A stretch of DNA of 64,000 bases from Kazachstania africana CBS 2517 (GCF_000304475.1 NC_018951.1:1-64000), one strand, 5' to 3'; positions 1 to 11,499 are shown, counted from the first letter of the stretch. Made by a program: numbers and translations. Notes: generated by a model not told the origin, from the sequence alone.

Positions 1-113
1 TTGGCAAGTTTCACGCTTAGGTTTATTGTACACAAACTATGATCCATTTAATCCTATAAAGCTTCTGTATCTTCTCCAGGTCCTCTATTAGTACGTGAAT
101 ACAACATCAACTT

Positions 114-935
114 ATGAAGGACATAAAATATGTTGTTATCATCATGTTTTTGAGCTTATTCACGCTTCCGCTTCGAATTTATGCAGTAGCTCTGGAATCC
201 ACCAGTGAAATATTTTTCAAAGATAGCCAAAGTGGAACATATGGGGCCACTTACTGGTTATTAAATGGGACTAATGAGCCTGCTCCTACTACATTTGCCG
301 CTGCCCAAAATTATTGGGAATCTATCTATGCAACACATAATGATGACTTCAGTCTATACACTTTAGTTGACACGTGTATTGATAGATATTGTCAAATTGT
401 TACACTTAAAATAACAAATGGCACGCTCAAGAGCTATCAAGTGAAAACACAGAACTTTTATTCGAACATGAGCGGGAACACATTTAATGAGGTCTATAAA
501 AATTATCATGGTTACTTACATCAATTACAGGGTACATCTAAAAAACAGGGTTTAAATTGGTAGGATGTTGCCCAGTATCACAACCGGATTATAGCAAATA
601 AACACAGAATTTTAGAAATTGCAGCTCAAAAATTCTTCACTCTTTTCAAACAAAGTAAGGATTACCATTCGGTCGATATCATTATTTCAGATATTTACGA
701 ATCATGGAATATTTTTGTATCCCCCTTTGACTGTCAACAATGAATTCAGTGAAACGTTCCATTAGAGAACATAAAATGCGCTGTCAGAACTGCTTTGGAA
801 GCTGAAAACAATCATGGGAAGACAGCCTTCTGCTTGCATATTGATCACAGCGGTACTTTTAACAGGGACATTAGAATCATTGCTAAAACTTCTAGTCTTA
901 ACGCAAATCCTTGGGTACTACCTTGTTCTGATTAG
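114..935 (+). pseudogene. Decayed secreted-protein gene, family A copy 1
   Basis: The ATG at 114 opens a 149-codon frame with a strong signal peptide (hydrophobic residues about 6-24) and an extracellular-looking remainder containing sequons and cysteines. The frame ends at an in-frame TAG (561-563), stays open in the same frame to a TGA at 741-743, then continues in another frame to a TAG at 933-935, so a precursor of roughly 270 residues has suffered a stop and a frameshift. The middle (W-E-x-x-Y followed by an N-D and a Y-rich strand) and the last segment (cysteine, then a His-x-Gly-Thr strand) resemble the copy at 7514-8137. I do not recognise the family; a secreted toxin-like precursor is only an inference from the neighbourhood. 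It could still yield a truncated secreted peptide of 149 residues. Confidence 0.55.
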
Positions 936-3103
936 TGAATGATTGGACTTTGGCATCTGATTGCTGGTAAGTGCTCTGTATTTTCGTTCATGCTATCATT
1001 ATCTCCAGGTTATTCAACTATGTATTTATGTAAACTTGCTTTTGTATTATGTGCATATGTTTGAATAAAACTCACTTTCTTTCTTAAATAATGAGGGGTG
1101 TTAAATTACTAATACATATGCACGAGCTAGATATGGCCTCAAATACAAGTGATTTACACCAGTTACATAACCAAAAAGATAGTGAGAGTAGTAGCAGTAG
1201 TATCTAGTTCCGCTTGAAAGAGTTTATCTAAACCCAAGCGGTAATACAAAGAATAAGAAGATACAAATATATAAAGCACTTCATTCTAATACTACTGAAA
1301 AAGGTCTAAACACCTATCTTTTCAACTCCGGAGAATAGTTTGAAAGAGACAACCCATCGGCTAGGGATGATATAACACATCGATGCATTTAGAAAATAAC
1401 CTTACTACTTTTTTCACCCAGTAATCCAGCCTTCCACAACGGAAAGCAGCTATGTGTCAACTGTTTACTCACGACGGTGTTAAACAATAGGGCAAGTTCT
1501 TCAAGATTAGATCTTCCAATTTATCTTGGTCAAGAGAAAAAATCTCTGTAGTGACGCATGAGCAAGAGCGAATATATGGTATAAAGATGTTAACGTTTTG
1601 TGCCCTGATAGGATGAGTGTCAGTAATAATGGAGCTTAAGACATTGAAGCGAATGTAACGGTGAGAGGCGATGAATTAAAACATGCTCGATAACTTCTCA
1701 GGACAACAGCACTTGTAGCCAATTGCTCTAAATGAAAGTAATGAAACGGCAGCAGCTATGTGGAAGCCTAGAGCTGCTTCCGTTCCATGTGCACTATTAG
1801 AACAATCAGATAATGAAGGCTTTATGTTTCATATCGATAGGCACATTTCCCAATGGAATTTTACGAAAACGTTGAATGCTTGCCATTTCAATTAGAATGT
1901 TTCTTGCTGCCAAATTGTATTCACTGACCTTTCCAACAGTCTTCACTTTGTGATTGAACTCAACGTAGTCTTTTCCTTTCCAATCTAGTGAACTCTGTGC
2001 TTTCAAGCATTCCTTCCCGTAAGACAAACATGTTGGGCTGGCACGAACCAAAAGAGAATGACATTATACAACTGGACATTGCCTTGTTTCAAAATGATCT
2101 GCGGTTTCTTTAGGTTTAGTAGTCCTATGACTGTCAATGAAACGACAAATAACAGTTTTACTACCCTAGTAGATGCCAAAACTCCTAAAGAAGAACAACT
2201 TATATTATACGGTCAAACACAAATGGTAGCCATCCGTCAAACAGAGTGATGGCTCTTAAATAAAAGCAATGATATTGATAACCAGCCGTATTATAGCGCG
2301 TGTAAGACTTTAGAACGGTACTATTTAATTTTATATATGATTCATAGACTTCTACAAACAGTTATTCTGTCTAACTTGGTCTTATGTTGTCGTTTTCCAG
2401 CACATTAGGAGAATAAACATGACTCTTTAAATGGATAGTACTCCTCATAGAATAATTTGCGGTATCTCTTTGTTCTATCAAGTTTTGGCCTCACATTCAT
2501 TACAGAAGCGAAGGTATTTCCAAGTTTAAACGGCCACGTATTTATATCTCGAGATTAATGTTTATCAGAAAGGGACCTCTAGAAGAGCCATCGTAGGTCA
2601 CGTTGGGAAGAGTTGATGGCGTACCTTTAACCTTCTCAAGGTGAGGTAACCACAGCCGACTTCACATTTACTATAACTCTATGAAATTTCCTTCCTGTGG
2701 CTCCAAATAGTTACAATTGAATGTTAAGATTAAGGGAATGTTCATTGCATATAAAATGTTCTGCGTTGACGTATATGATTAATTGTACGACAGAATATGT
2801 CTGTGAAGAAAACACGCTTTGGTGTTATATGTTATATAGTATCAGCCCTTCCAAAATAATCAGGTGGCCAGGTGACATATGCACGTTGGCATAAGCTTTC
2901 TTGTGTCAACAATTTTGCTCGTATTAAAAACGGATTCAATTTGATGCTACAATCCGCCATATAAGTTCATCACTGATGGGAAGTAACTGAAGGGTTTCTC
3001 GCACATTTTAATCAGTTCCATTAACATGAGTGGCTGCCTCGAGATAATGCCTGCCATAATGTCCATTAATACAATTATTTATATGACAAGTAACTACTAT
3101 CTC

Positions 3104-3129
3104 AGACAGGCCATACTGACGGCCTGTCT
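3104..3129. repeat. Perfect 9-bp inverted repeat (hairpin)
   Basis: AGACAGGCC at 3104-3112 is followed by an 8-base loop and its exact reverse complement GGCCTGTCT at 3121-3129, then a T-rich stretch. No gene overlaps it. It may be a foldback remnant or a structured RNA element; no function can be assigned. Confidence 0.5.
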
Positions 3130-3220
3130 ATTTTAGGAAAATTTTTCAAAAGAAGAAACTTGAAAAGGACCGCACATAAAAATTTCTTTTCGAATCTGGA
3201 ACCCTTGCCCGCACCGTTCA

Positions 3221-3244
3221 CCTACGTCTTTGAAATGACGTGGG
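3221..3244. repeat. 8-bp inverted repeat with one G-T pair
   Basis: CCTACGTC at 3221-3228 pairs with GACGTGGG at 3237-3244 across an 8-base loop, with a single T-G wobble. It lies about 90 bases downstream of the hairpin at 3104-3129 and about 620 bases upstream of the killer-like gene. Role unknown. Confidence 0.4.
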
Positions 3245-3867
3245 CTCTTTTGTGCGCACTTTTCTCTTGTTTCTTAGAATTGGCTACAGCCATCTCGAGG
3301 GATGTGTCATTATGATTACACTCTCAGAGTAGTATGTACAAATAAATCTATTTTTATCTCCATATTTGGTCGCATCTAAACTCAAATAGTCAGGAACGCC
3401 TTTTTATACCCTCGCAACACACTTGTCGTTCCTTAAAGCTTTTTTTGCGGTATTCGGCAAAGTGTGTTAGTATGAATGCTAATTATATTTGCATAGCGTT
3501 AAAAAAGACTAGGTTTCTTTAGGTTTTTGCAACGTAACTAACCTCAAGAACATTGTATAGGTACTTCCACAATAGTTCTTTTGTTCTGAACGAGATTTAA
3601 GCAGGCACTGTAGTAAAATAGAGGGCTACAAAATACATTCCGTTATTTGCATAAGCTGCGGTCTTTGACAGTTTTTTAGGTCTAGAACAAAGCTCATGCT
3701 TTGACTAGAAACTCATGTCGCCAACCGAAAATTTATCATACTTAAACAGTATATTTTATTTCAGAGGAAATCTTTCTCAGAGTCTTAAGTAGTTGAAAAA
3801 TTGTTGAAGCTAAACAGTTTTAACAGAGTGGTCCACGATAGCGTTATTGGCCAATCGAGGAAAAACA

Positions 3868-4800
3868 ATGCGTTCAATTTCCTTATTTTGTTTTGCTTTT
3901 TTCACTGTTGTTGCCCTTGCAGCATTTCCATATTATGATTATATTCATTTAGGTGTCACAACCATTTACGCCTATTTTCAAGACGATAAACCTGTTGCAG
4001 TCAAAGTAGCGTGGTGGGGCTCTTTTGTCGGATCAGTTAATGTAGCTTACCAAACGGCGATAGATACATGTAAAGTTTGTAAGAATAATCACGAAGACTA
4101 TGATTCTTTAGATTGTGCAAGTTCGGTTGGTGAGTTGGCGACAACTCTCGTGCTCAATTTAATGTCAATATACGTTGGCTGGCATGATGGAGGAACACCA
4201 AATGGAACTTTAGAAGGTGCTGACCCAACGGCTCTCCGAAAGAGACAGCTTAGGCAATGTGAAAGCACTAATGGTTTGTATGACGTCTCTTGTGTTACGG
4301 ATTGGTTATTTGATCACTATTCTCAACCAGAGTCCGGAAAATGGTACCCAATTGACAACTCATTGGTCAAAAGAGATTTGACTCAACCCTCAATTTATTT
4401 GAAAAACAACGAAACGTCTGAAGTGTATCATTTGATATATAACCCTTCCTCTGCATCAACAGGAACATTAGCAGTGGCACCAGCAAGAATTGTGGGAAAC
4501 TCCACATTAGCAAAACGCCAAGATCTTCCGGTGTATTCTCCATTGTGTACTGGATACATTGCTCTCGATTTCTGTGCCAACCAGAGTAAGTGGGGAGGCT
4601 TCTATACTAGTGGAGAACTTGAAAATCAACTAAATGAGATTTTCGCAAATGATGCTAATGGTGCATGGAGGGCCGATTATTATAAGATGTATACTTGTGA
4701 AGACACTTGTGATACACAAGATTGGGAAGTCTCCTTTAGACTTTACTATGCTAGTGTAGGTCAATTCTTGCATTGGACACACTGTGATACCGGATCTTAG
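3868..4800 (+). CDS. K1-like killer preprotoxin (chromosomal)
   Basis: Encodes 310 residues with the layout of a yeast K1-type killer preprotoxin: an N-terminal signal peptide (about residues 2-19), an alpha-like region with two hydrophobic segments (about 45-65 and 88-104) and cysteines at 68, 71 and 83, a glycosylated middle (sequons near 112, 181 and 211), and a C-terminal beta-like domain from about 218 with cysteines at 227, 236, 277, 281 and 306. Lys-Arg sites at 125-126, 168-169 and 216-217 fit Kex2 processing into separate subunits. The protein ends in a Cys-Asp-Thr-Gly motif like the viral K1 toxin. Such chromosomal K1-like genes are known from several Saccharomycotina. The frame extends 7 codons upstream only from a TTG, so the first ATG (3868) is the start. 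No break is visible; activity and self-immunity cannot be judged from sequence. Confidence 0.8.
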   Translation: MRSISLFCFAFFTVVALAAFPYYDYIHLGVTTIYAYFQDDKPVAVKVAWWGSFVGSVNVAYQTAIDTCKVCKNNHEDYDSLDCASSVGELATTLVLNLMSIYVGWHDGGTPNGTLEGADPTALRKRQLRQCESTNGLYDVSCVTDWLFDHYSQPESGKWYPIDNSLVKRDLTQPSIYLKNNETSEVYHLIYNPSSASTGTLAVAPARIVGNSTLAKRQDLPVYSPLCTGYIALDFCANQSKWGGFYTSGELENQLNEIFANDANGAWRADYYKMYTCEDTCDTQDWEVSFRLYYASVGQFLHWTHCDTGS

Positions 4801-6382
4801 GTACGGCTTCTTTATATAGAATAAATATTTTCTTATATTCTTATATTAAGAATAAAATATGTTCTATTCATAATTAAAAAAAGCAGAAACATTTTAAATA
4901 CTAACGAAACCGTAATTTTCCCTTCTTGTTCGACATCCGCAATCATACTTCAATGCAAGCCTTCTAAGCACAGTGCATGTGGATTCCTTATTATTTATTT
5001 CAAAGCTTTTGGTGGGTAGATTCCCGTAAGTATTTTCGTCACTGTTTCTGTTATAACCTTCTTAGAACAGATGCACTCCATTACCCGCAATGTACGTTTG
5101 TGCTTTTCAATGATTGCAATTGAGCACACATAACCAAAATTGTATTGTGGATGGAATGACGACAGTTATAAAGAGGCTGGTTAACTTCAGGGAATCATTC
5201 CCTCCAATATTCATCAACGCTTCCTTGTCAGGTATTGGTAGATGGATGATACATTTGGATCAAAGCTCAATCGTAGCGAGTTATCCATGAAATACAAACT
5301 TAAAATTATTGAGATGTCCATAATTTTCACAATTGACTGTTCTATTGAAAACGCATAACTTTTGAAATGATCTCCAAAGAAACGATGATTGCAATATTAA
5401 AGTATTCAATCTCTCGAAATGGCAAAACTTGAACTTAAACTGGTCCCATCATACGTCTTTCTAAAGTCTACAGTAGATAGAATTGTGCAAGGTTGAAGGT
5501 AAAACAAGTAGTGTTCAGTTTGAAAACAGGAAGCGTTCATTTATTTCTTTTGTGTCATTCCATAATTATAACCCAATGCAGGTTATGTGTGGCAAACTAG
5601 AAAGTTGTTCCTTGCACTAATTTTTGGATTTCCTAAATTTCAACATATTAATTTTTGGAGAAAGATACATGTAATCTTGAGAAGTTTTGGTACTAAAACA
5701 TTTTTATGTAGAGTCTAACATGCTGCGAAACGTTTTCTATACCATTGTTTGGGTTTTGTACCATTCACTATGTCTGATCAAGGAGAAACATGATAAGTTT
5801 GGTCCAAGGTGTTAATAAAAAGGAAACGTAGGATTTAGCTCGATATTCTTGTAAGCGCTAAATATAACTTAATACTTATTAGAATTAAGAAAGTCGATGT
5901 ATTCAGAAACTGCCCAAGAAAAAGTTAAGACAGTGTTTTTAGTAATAAAGTTTTCTGTTATGGGAACAATACCATATACTTATTAATCTACTTCACAATA
6001 ATCAACTATATATTTCCGTTTAAATAACAATAACTAACTAATGTGAAAAGTATGCACAGGAAAGTAATATTTATTTAACATATAAATCAAAACTAAAAAT
6101 AACTAAAGGATAAGGAACTAATAAGGGCTATCCAAGAAAAATATATACAAAAGCAATTACTATACTATATTAGAAAAGAAAATGAAACAAAAATAAACAA
6201 ATAGCATTTAACGGGCTCACAACCAAAATATTAGCGGAACCGCTTTAACCTGAGATATAGACAAGACACTGCTGTGTAATCCACTTTCTGATGAACTTGG
6301 ACCGCTGCTCGCAGAGGTGTACAGCGTGCCACTAGGCACCATGGTCGTTCGCCCAGTAACAATAACATCTATGGAGAGGAAT
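4801..6382. other. Intergenic stretch without recognisable genes
   Basis: AT-rich sequence with stops in all frames. No open frame, RNA gene or repeat that I can support. It includes the 3' region of the killer-like gene and, at its right end, the 3' side of the minus-strand ORF at 6383. Confidence 0.5.
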
Positions 6383-6604
6383 TCAGAAGTTAGAGTATTT
6401 TCCCATGTACATCCACTGAGAAAATAGGCAGTGCCAGAAGAAGTTATTGGCGAAGCATTTTTCCATATATTCTCTGTAGAGATCTACTTCAATAACTTCC
6501 TGGAAGAGGGGACAAATAATATCCATTAATTCGGAAATGGTCTTGGTAAGACCAGACTTCAAAGTGTAAAGTCTTTCCTCGAAAAGAAAATTGTTGCCTC
6601 TCAT
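6383..6604 (-). CDS. Hypothetical 73-aa ORF
   Basis: A short ATG-started frame with aromatic, amphipathic character and no signal peptide. It lies 114 bases downstream of the 209-residue ORF on the same strand. I could not find consensus splice signals that would join the two. It may be a small gene, a second exon, or the broken C-terminus of its upstream neighbour. I do not recognise the sequence. Confidence 0.3.
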   Translation of the reverse strand: MRGNNFLFEERLYTLKSGLTKTISELMDIICPLFQEVIEVDLYREYMEKCFANNFFWHCLFSQWMYMGKYSNF

Positions 6605-6718
6605 AGGTAACAGAGAGAAACCGAAAATTAAAGTAAACAGAGGCTAAAAAAGCCTTCTGCCATAAATTTGCACTGTCCGGGGATTTAGCCTGTTGACTAT
6701 TGGTCCCAACTCAGTATG

Positions 6719-7348
6719 CTAGTCTGCGCCGTAGTAGTTTGATAATGTTCTATCACCGATAGTATGCACAGGTTCTAGAAACTGTCCTTCAAACACCCTA
6801 TAGTTGATGTCATGGTACGTACTACAAATAAAGTTAAAATCCCCTTGAATGAAATGAAAGTCCTCCAGTTTGAGCAGTTTCACGAAGATACTATTGTCCT
6901 TTTCTTTTCTAACTGTGGTTATACCAGACATCATTTCGATAGCACCAGCGTCGTTCAATTCACTTTTTGGAGCTAAATAAATGTAATTTCTTCTACCAAG
7001 AGCAAGACGGTGACATTTGACATCAATGGTCTGTTCGACAATCTTTTTAGTTCTCTCTGCCCTTCTGCTTTTTCTGAGAGTCACCGAGTGATCTCTCAAT
7101 TTGTAGAATCTATGGGCCTCCAACTTAGCATGCTGGAACAGCATTTCTGATTCCACAGCAAAAATTTGATTCTTGGGATTGGCCAAACTCTTGTAGTTTT
7201 GTAATACATGCTGATTTAATTTGGTAAAAACATAGGAATCTAATTGTTGTTTGCAGTTATACATAGTTAAAACAAAGTTTTTGGATGTGTCGACTATCCA
7301 GCCATCAATGATAGCAATATTATTTGTAATGTATACCGACGTAGCCAT
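6719..7348 (-). CDS. Hypothetical 209-aa protein, orphan
   Basis: An intact ATG-started frame of 209 residues in an otherwise decayed region, so it is probably a real gene. It has no signal peptide or membrane segment. Residues about 86-107 are strongly basic (clusters of Arg and Lys), which would suit nucleic-acid binding or nuclear localisation; the rest looks like a mixed alpha/beta globular protein rich in Tyr and Phe. I recognise no family: it does not look like a mating-type protein or a 2-micron plasmid protein. The divergent neighbour is the family A pseudogene beginning near 7514. Whether it has any link to the toxin-like genes around it is unknown. Confidence 0.5.
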   Translation of the reverse strand: MATSVYITNNIAIIDGWIVDTSKNFVLTMYNCKQQLDSYVFTKLNQHVLQNYKSLANPKNQIFAVESEMLFQHAKLEAHRFYKLRDHSVTLRKSRRAERTKKIVEQTIDVKCHRLALGRRNYIYLAPKSELNDAGAIEMMSGITTVRKEKDNSIFVKLLKLEDFHFIQGDFNFICSTYHDINYRVFEGQFLEPVHTIGDRTLSNYYGAD

Positions 7349-7513
7349 TTTGTTTGCTCCTGTTAGGTTATCACAGTTGCTGAGAGAAAATGTAAATGTT
7401 GATGGTTCTCATTTATAATCCAGTATCTGTACAAAAGACTGTTACTTCGTCGTTTCTGAATCGAAGTAGCCACTGTTATGACGGCTGATTGAGCTGATAT
7501 GTTTATTATTGAA

Positions 7514-8137
7514 AAACGCTGCAGGCGATACAATTCCACTTGTTATTGGCACTGTTGATTTGAGTGTTTTTGAGAACTTTGACAATACTACCGAATTTCT
7601 CTCTGGAAACTATAGTGTTACACTATGGCTACTATGGGAAAGACGCTGACAATGTTACCTTGAAAAGCCGACGCACTCCAGAGAAGGACCAACATGAGAG
7701 AATGTCTTTACTGGGTCTCGAGAGCTGGACACTGCATTTATGAATATTGGGATATTGCAAACGGTGTTTGGGAAATGGCATATGATATTTACAAGTGAAC
7801 TAACAGTAATGATTGCAGTACATTAACATGGACCATGGGTGGATTTTATTACAAATATTATCTTGTTGTGGGAGAATGTAGCTCAACAATTGAACAAAAG
7901 ACAGTAGCTGGTGCTATTAAATATGTCATTTCAAAATATGAAGGTGAATATTTGTGTAATATCTACTCTTTATCAATCAATCATCACGGGACTTGGCATG
8001 CTACTTTGGTAATTGGACCAACGCCAAAAGTGTGGACAGTTTCTCTGGCTTCTACTTTATACAAGGGTTGCTACGACGAAGGCTGTAGCGGTCTAGTTTC
8101 TCCCTATAGTTGTAGCAGTTCAGACGATGGCAAATAG
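7514..8137 (+). pseudogene. Decayed secreted-protein gene, family A copy 2
   Basis: Three open pieces in sequence resemble the gene at 114-935. The first, from about 7514, ends at a TGA near 7650 and contains a Gly-Asn-Tyr strand followed by Trp-Leu-Leu. The second, about 7710 to a TGA near 7797, has the W-E-x-x-Y helix. The third continues in the same frame through 7835-8137 and carries six cysteines and the His-His-Gly-Thr-Trp strand. No start codon with signal peptide survives at the 5' end. The reading frame 7835-8137 alone could encode 100 residues, but the homology upstream shows it is the tail of a longer broken gene. Function unknown; a secreted toxin-like protein is a guess. Confidence 0.5.
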
Positions 8138-10096
8138 TTATGTATAAGAGGACCCACTTCTCTTTTTTAATTTTTATATTTATACGTGTAGCTGTGGAAT
8201 CATTCAATAGGCGCGATATTGATTATTTCGTTATTTCGCCATTAAAATAAATTGCTCCTTTTATACCACTGAAGATAAATATGGCTTGGTAGAGAATGAG
8301 TTTAGCTTTGCCTAGTTATTGCGAATTCCCTCCAAGTCCTCCATTATGTTTGAAAGTTAATTGTTCAACGAAAAACAATCTACCAATTAAAGTATGAATA
8401 CGTCAAGTATATCTATTCATAGCTGTGAACAGCAACAAAGCGAATTTGTTTTCTTCAAGAGCATCATTGGGAGAATAAAAGTAGCGGATTTACCAAAAGC
8501 TTTTGCAGCTTGCAGGAATTGAAGAATCCTGTCGTCCTGCAAAACACTAATGGTAAACATTAATTGGTTTATGTTTGTAAAGTAAAAAGTGGGGCCAAAG
8601 TAAGTCTGGCCTGCCTTGATGAGGTTGTAATGGTTCCTGCGAGAATTCAAAGAACCTCTATTCGGAGCATGAGTTTCTGGCACTTGTAACGTTTCAGTGT
8701 AAATATTCCTTTTTGTAAGCAATCAACATTTGAAATAACTGCCATAGTTCTTTTTTGGCGGCAAAATCAAGGCTGTAATCACCTGCCGCTGCAGCCGCAC
8801 GCAATTGATTCACACCGCATGCTTCCTACGAGTTGCACAACCGTGCGCCATTTGGAATGCGGTAAGACGGCTGTACGTTTCAACTATGGAAATGTCTTGT
8901 CTGATTAAGTGATTCCACAGACCAGCTAAAGCTTGGAAAAACAACTTAAAAGTGAATTTCTGTTTCAAAGTAACATCACTTGGATGTGACTGGAGCTGGA
9001 CATTTGAAAAACGTCCAAATTAATTTGGGAGAAATTTTTCCATCTTTTGGTGGGAACCACAAATCTAAGAATCCTACGTTCTTAGTAGCTAAGGGACCGA
9101 AACCATTTTTGGTGTTACGGCGTCATTTTTCAGCCAAAAGGCCCATTGCATAAGACACAACGAAGCATGATAGTCGGATACTTTTATGCTTAAATCGTTA
9201 TTGAATTCTAGAAGAGAAATACAAAGGATATGGATAAATGGACGATTCAAGCCGAAGAGTAAAACAATCACCAATGTTGCATAACATTTTTTTGCATACA
9301 TGTTGCATACGAAAGCTTGTGCAAAAAATCCAGAGAGGCCCGGTAGCTGCTGCGACAGGTCACTGAATTTTCTTGATTTAAGCTCCTCCGCCCATTTCCT
9401 AATGGCAGGTGTACGTACTGCCAAATGAAAATATGGCATAGAACCAACTACGGTGACGTATGGTGGGACCAAATATCCAAATTGTCCAAATGTCAGAAAG
9501 ACTGCAGCGCTACGTTGTCTTGCCAGGTACGCGTCGCGTGTGACATAATTTCAAACGAAAAAAAAAGACCAAAAAAGGAAAATTTTTTAACGTGCTTTGT
9601 GGCAGAAACCCAACGAGGATAATGTGTCAAAAGACTTCTATTTTTTTCTAAATGAGAGTTGCGGGATTTTCCTAACCTTACCGAGTTGAACAACCGAGCA
9701 GCAAATCTGGTTGCATTTGTAGATGCATATTGATGAGCAGCACCCATCAATGGTCCATGTAGTAGTAACTGGGAGTTTCAAAGAATCCATCCATACAGTA
9801 GAACGCCATCTTTTACTTTCTTCGGGGACTACTTTGCAACCTCACGAAATTAAGCAGCTTATCTTGACCTAGAGAAATAGTTGATATTTCCTTTTTTCCT
9901 CTTAGAGTCTGCGACTGGCTTTCTCTCAGATTTACTTCATATGCACAGCTGGTATGCCTAAAAAAATTGGTTGCCTTTTAAAAACTTTTGGCAAAGGCTT
10001 TCCACTAAGAACATACATAAAGAATGGATAAACGCCTGCTTTATTGAAACTGAAGAGGAGACTTCTATAGAAAGTACCATTCAAACACAAATAAAA
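8138..10096. other. Eroded coding sequence, probably minus strand
   Basis: Three open segments on the minus strand (9493-9750, 9089-9472, 8417-8722) follow each other in the order expected for one decayed gene of about 1.3 kb, with stops and frame changes between them. The middle one has a hydrophobic stretch, so a membrane protein is possible. I do not recognise any of them, and none has the length of an intact gene. An A-rich run near 9557-9590 looks promoter-like. Confidence 0.3.
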
Positions 10097-11189
10097 ATGA
10101 CTCGAAAATCTCATAATCCTAACAAATCTTATGCTAAGTTGGCCGTAGGTTTTCTACTCACTTCATGTATAATCTGCTTTTGTGGTATCTATAATGCTAT
10201 CCATCTCGCGAGTTTGATCGAAGTTGCTGAAGTCACTGATGGCTCCACCCATAGTCTTTTTTAAAAGAGCTCTGGCAAATCAAATGGGCGGCAGCAAAGA
10301 AACGTTATCTGTACATCATCTGGTGGAAGACTAGCATATTGGACCCATGTATTATGAAATTTTAACACCACAATCATTGATGATACAAGCAATTTGAGTG
10401 ACGCAATTGTATTGGAACCAAGAAATGTGTACGTCTGGATGGCCGTAGCTGTGGTCAAGTTAACTTTGAAAGGTTGCTCTTTTTTCTACTGTGAAGACAC
10501 GCAGAGACTGGTCAAACCAGGATACTACGGGTAAAATAGACTGTGTAATAGGGGCCATTGATACTGTCGTCGACCTGGGCGGGTTAGCTACAGGTAGCTA
10601 TAAGCCGTACAGTGCAATGGGACAAAATGATCGAAATGGTAATAGCGGACCCATTTTGAAGCGTGGACTGGTTGAGTTACCATATCATCCAAATAATTAT
10701 ACTATGTTGTCACGAATGATCAAACTGGGCATCCTGTGTTTCTATTACAGAATCTTCTGGGTAAATTCTATCAATTCTCGACCATGAAAATTAATGAAAC
10801 AATCATATTTTTAGAATAATGACAAATCAAGTCAACGAAAATAATTCAAAACGCAATGAACAGTTCAATCTTGAAAATTTCAGTAGTGGTGGTATTCAGG
10901 CTGGTGCCCAACGGGATGCAAGTGCAAATGTAGCATATATCATACTGGGTCAGATTTCGGTACTCTCGATCATCAGTTAAGTTGTGAAATGGATATGAGC
11001 CAACACGCGGTTCAATATATATTATGGGATTATAATCATAATGCCGCTATGAGTAGTGGTTGGGTGCACGCATTTCAATATGATCCTTACGACGATGCCC
11101 AAGCAGAAATTATACCATATCCAGGGACAAGTGCACCTGAACTTGGAGCTTGCTATGTGGCTCAAAATATGCAGTTTACAGCGTCCTGA
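10097..11189 (+). pseudogene. Killer-like secreted precursor pseudogene, family B copy 1
   Basis: ATG at 10097 opens a 55-codon leader with a short basic N-terminus and one membrane segment (about residues 14-34), ending at a TAA (10262-10264). The same frame continues past this stop and a TGA near 10355 through a hydrophobic, cysteine-containing segment to a stop near 10532. Downstream open pieces lie in shifted frames: 10491-10787 (Asp-Cys motif, hydrophobic helix, then a Lys-Arg processing site), 10819-10980, and the frame ending at 11189 (several cysteines, Trp- and Tyr-rich, acidic). Together they look like a precursor of about 360 residues with leader, hydrophobic alpha-like part, dibasic site and cysteine-rich tail, i.e. 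killer preprotoxin architecture. At least two stops and two frameshifts break it. Homology to a named toxin is not established. Confidence 0.45.
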
Positions 11190-11499
11190 AATAAATATTT
11201 AAACACATATCTATATATAAGGCACAAAGTTAATATCATTTCTTTGTAGAGATGTTTTAAGCATTATTTTTCTTGCTGTTTTGCATAGTACATACAGAAG
11301 CTCATCGCTATATATATTTTATAGTGTCAAGTCATTTAGCAGGGCGAAACTGTTTCTGTACTTTGTAAATTCTAAGTTAATCGACCTCCTTCTGGGCCAA
11401 GTCCACGAGGTAAAAAATAATATTATAAAAATAGAAATATTTTTGAATCTTGTTTTTCATAGAAGATACCTTCTACGACAACCCCAACAATACGAAAAT
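11190..11499. other. Short intergenic stretch
   Basis: AT-rich, with no gene that I can support. It probably contains the 3' end region of the upstream pseudogene and the old promoter of the second leader copy at 11500. Confidence 0.4.

Larger units (their letters stand above)
936..3867. other. Long gene-poor stretch with eroded sequence
   Basis: I see no convincing gene here. Short open stretches at 1806-2051 (minus) and 2058-2249 (plus) do not match anything I recognise and are flanked by stops in all frames. Two short hairpins lie at 3104-3129 and 3221-3244. The last 300 bases are presumably the promoter of the killer-like gene at 3868. The overall look, with no long frame for almost 3 kb in a compact yeast genome, fits a subtelomeric graveyard. 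Confidence 0.5.

Noticed and set aside
1119..2249. Possible Ty-like retrotransposon remnant
   Set aside because: A short Ser-rich N-terminus-like frame at 1119 suggested Gag, but no protease, integrase or reverse transcriptase motif and no terminal repeats were found.
6383..7348. Two exons of one gene
   Set aside because: No GTATGT and TACTAAC pair lies between the two frames; only a weak GTACGT occurs inside the first, so I kept them separate.
6719..7348. Silent mating-type cassette gene
   Set aside because: No homeodomain, alpha-box or HMG-box motif is visible in the 209-residue protein.
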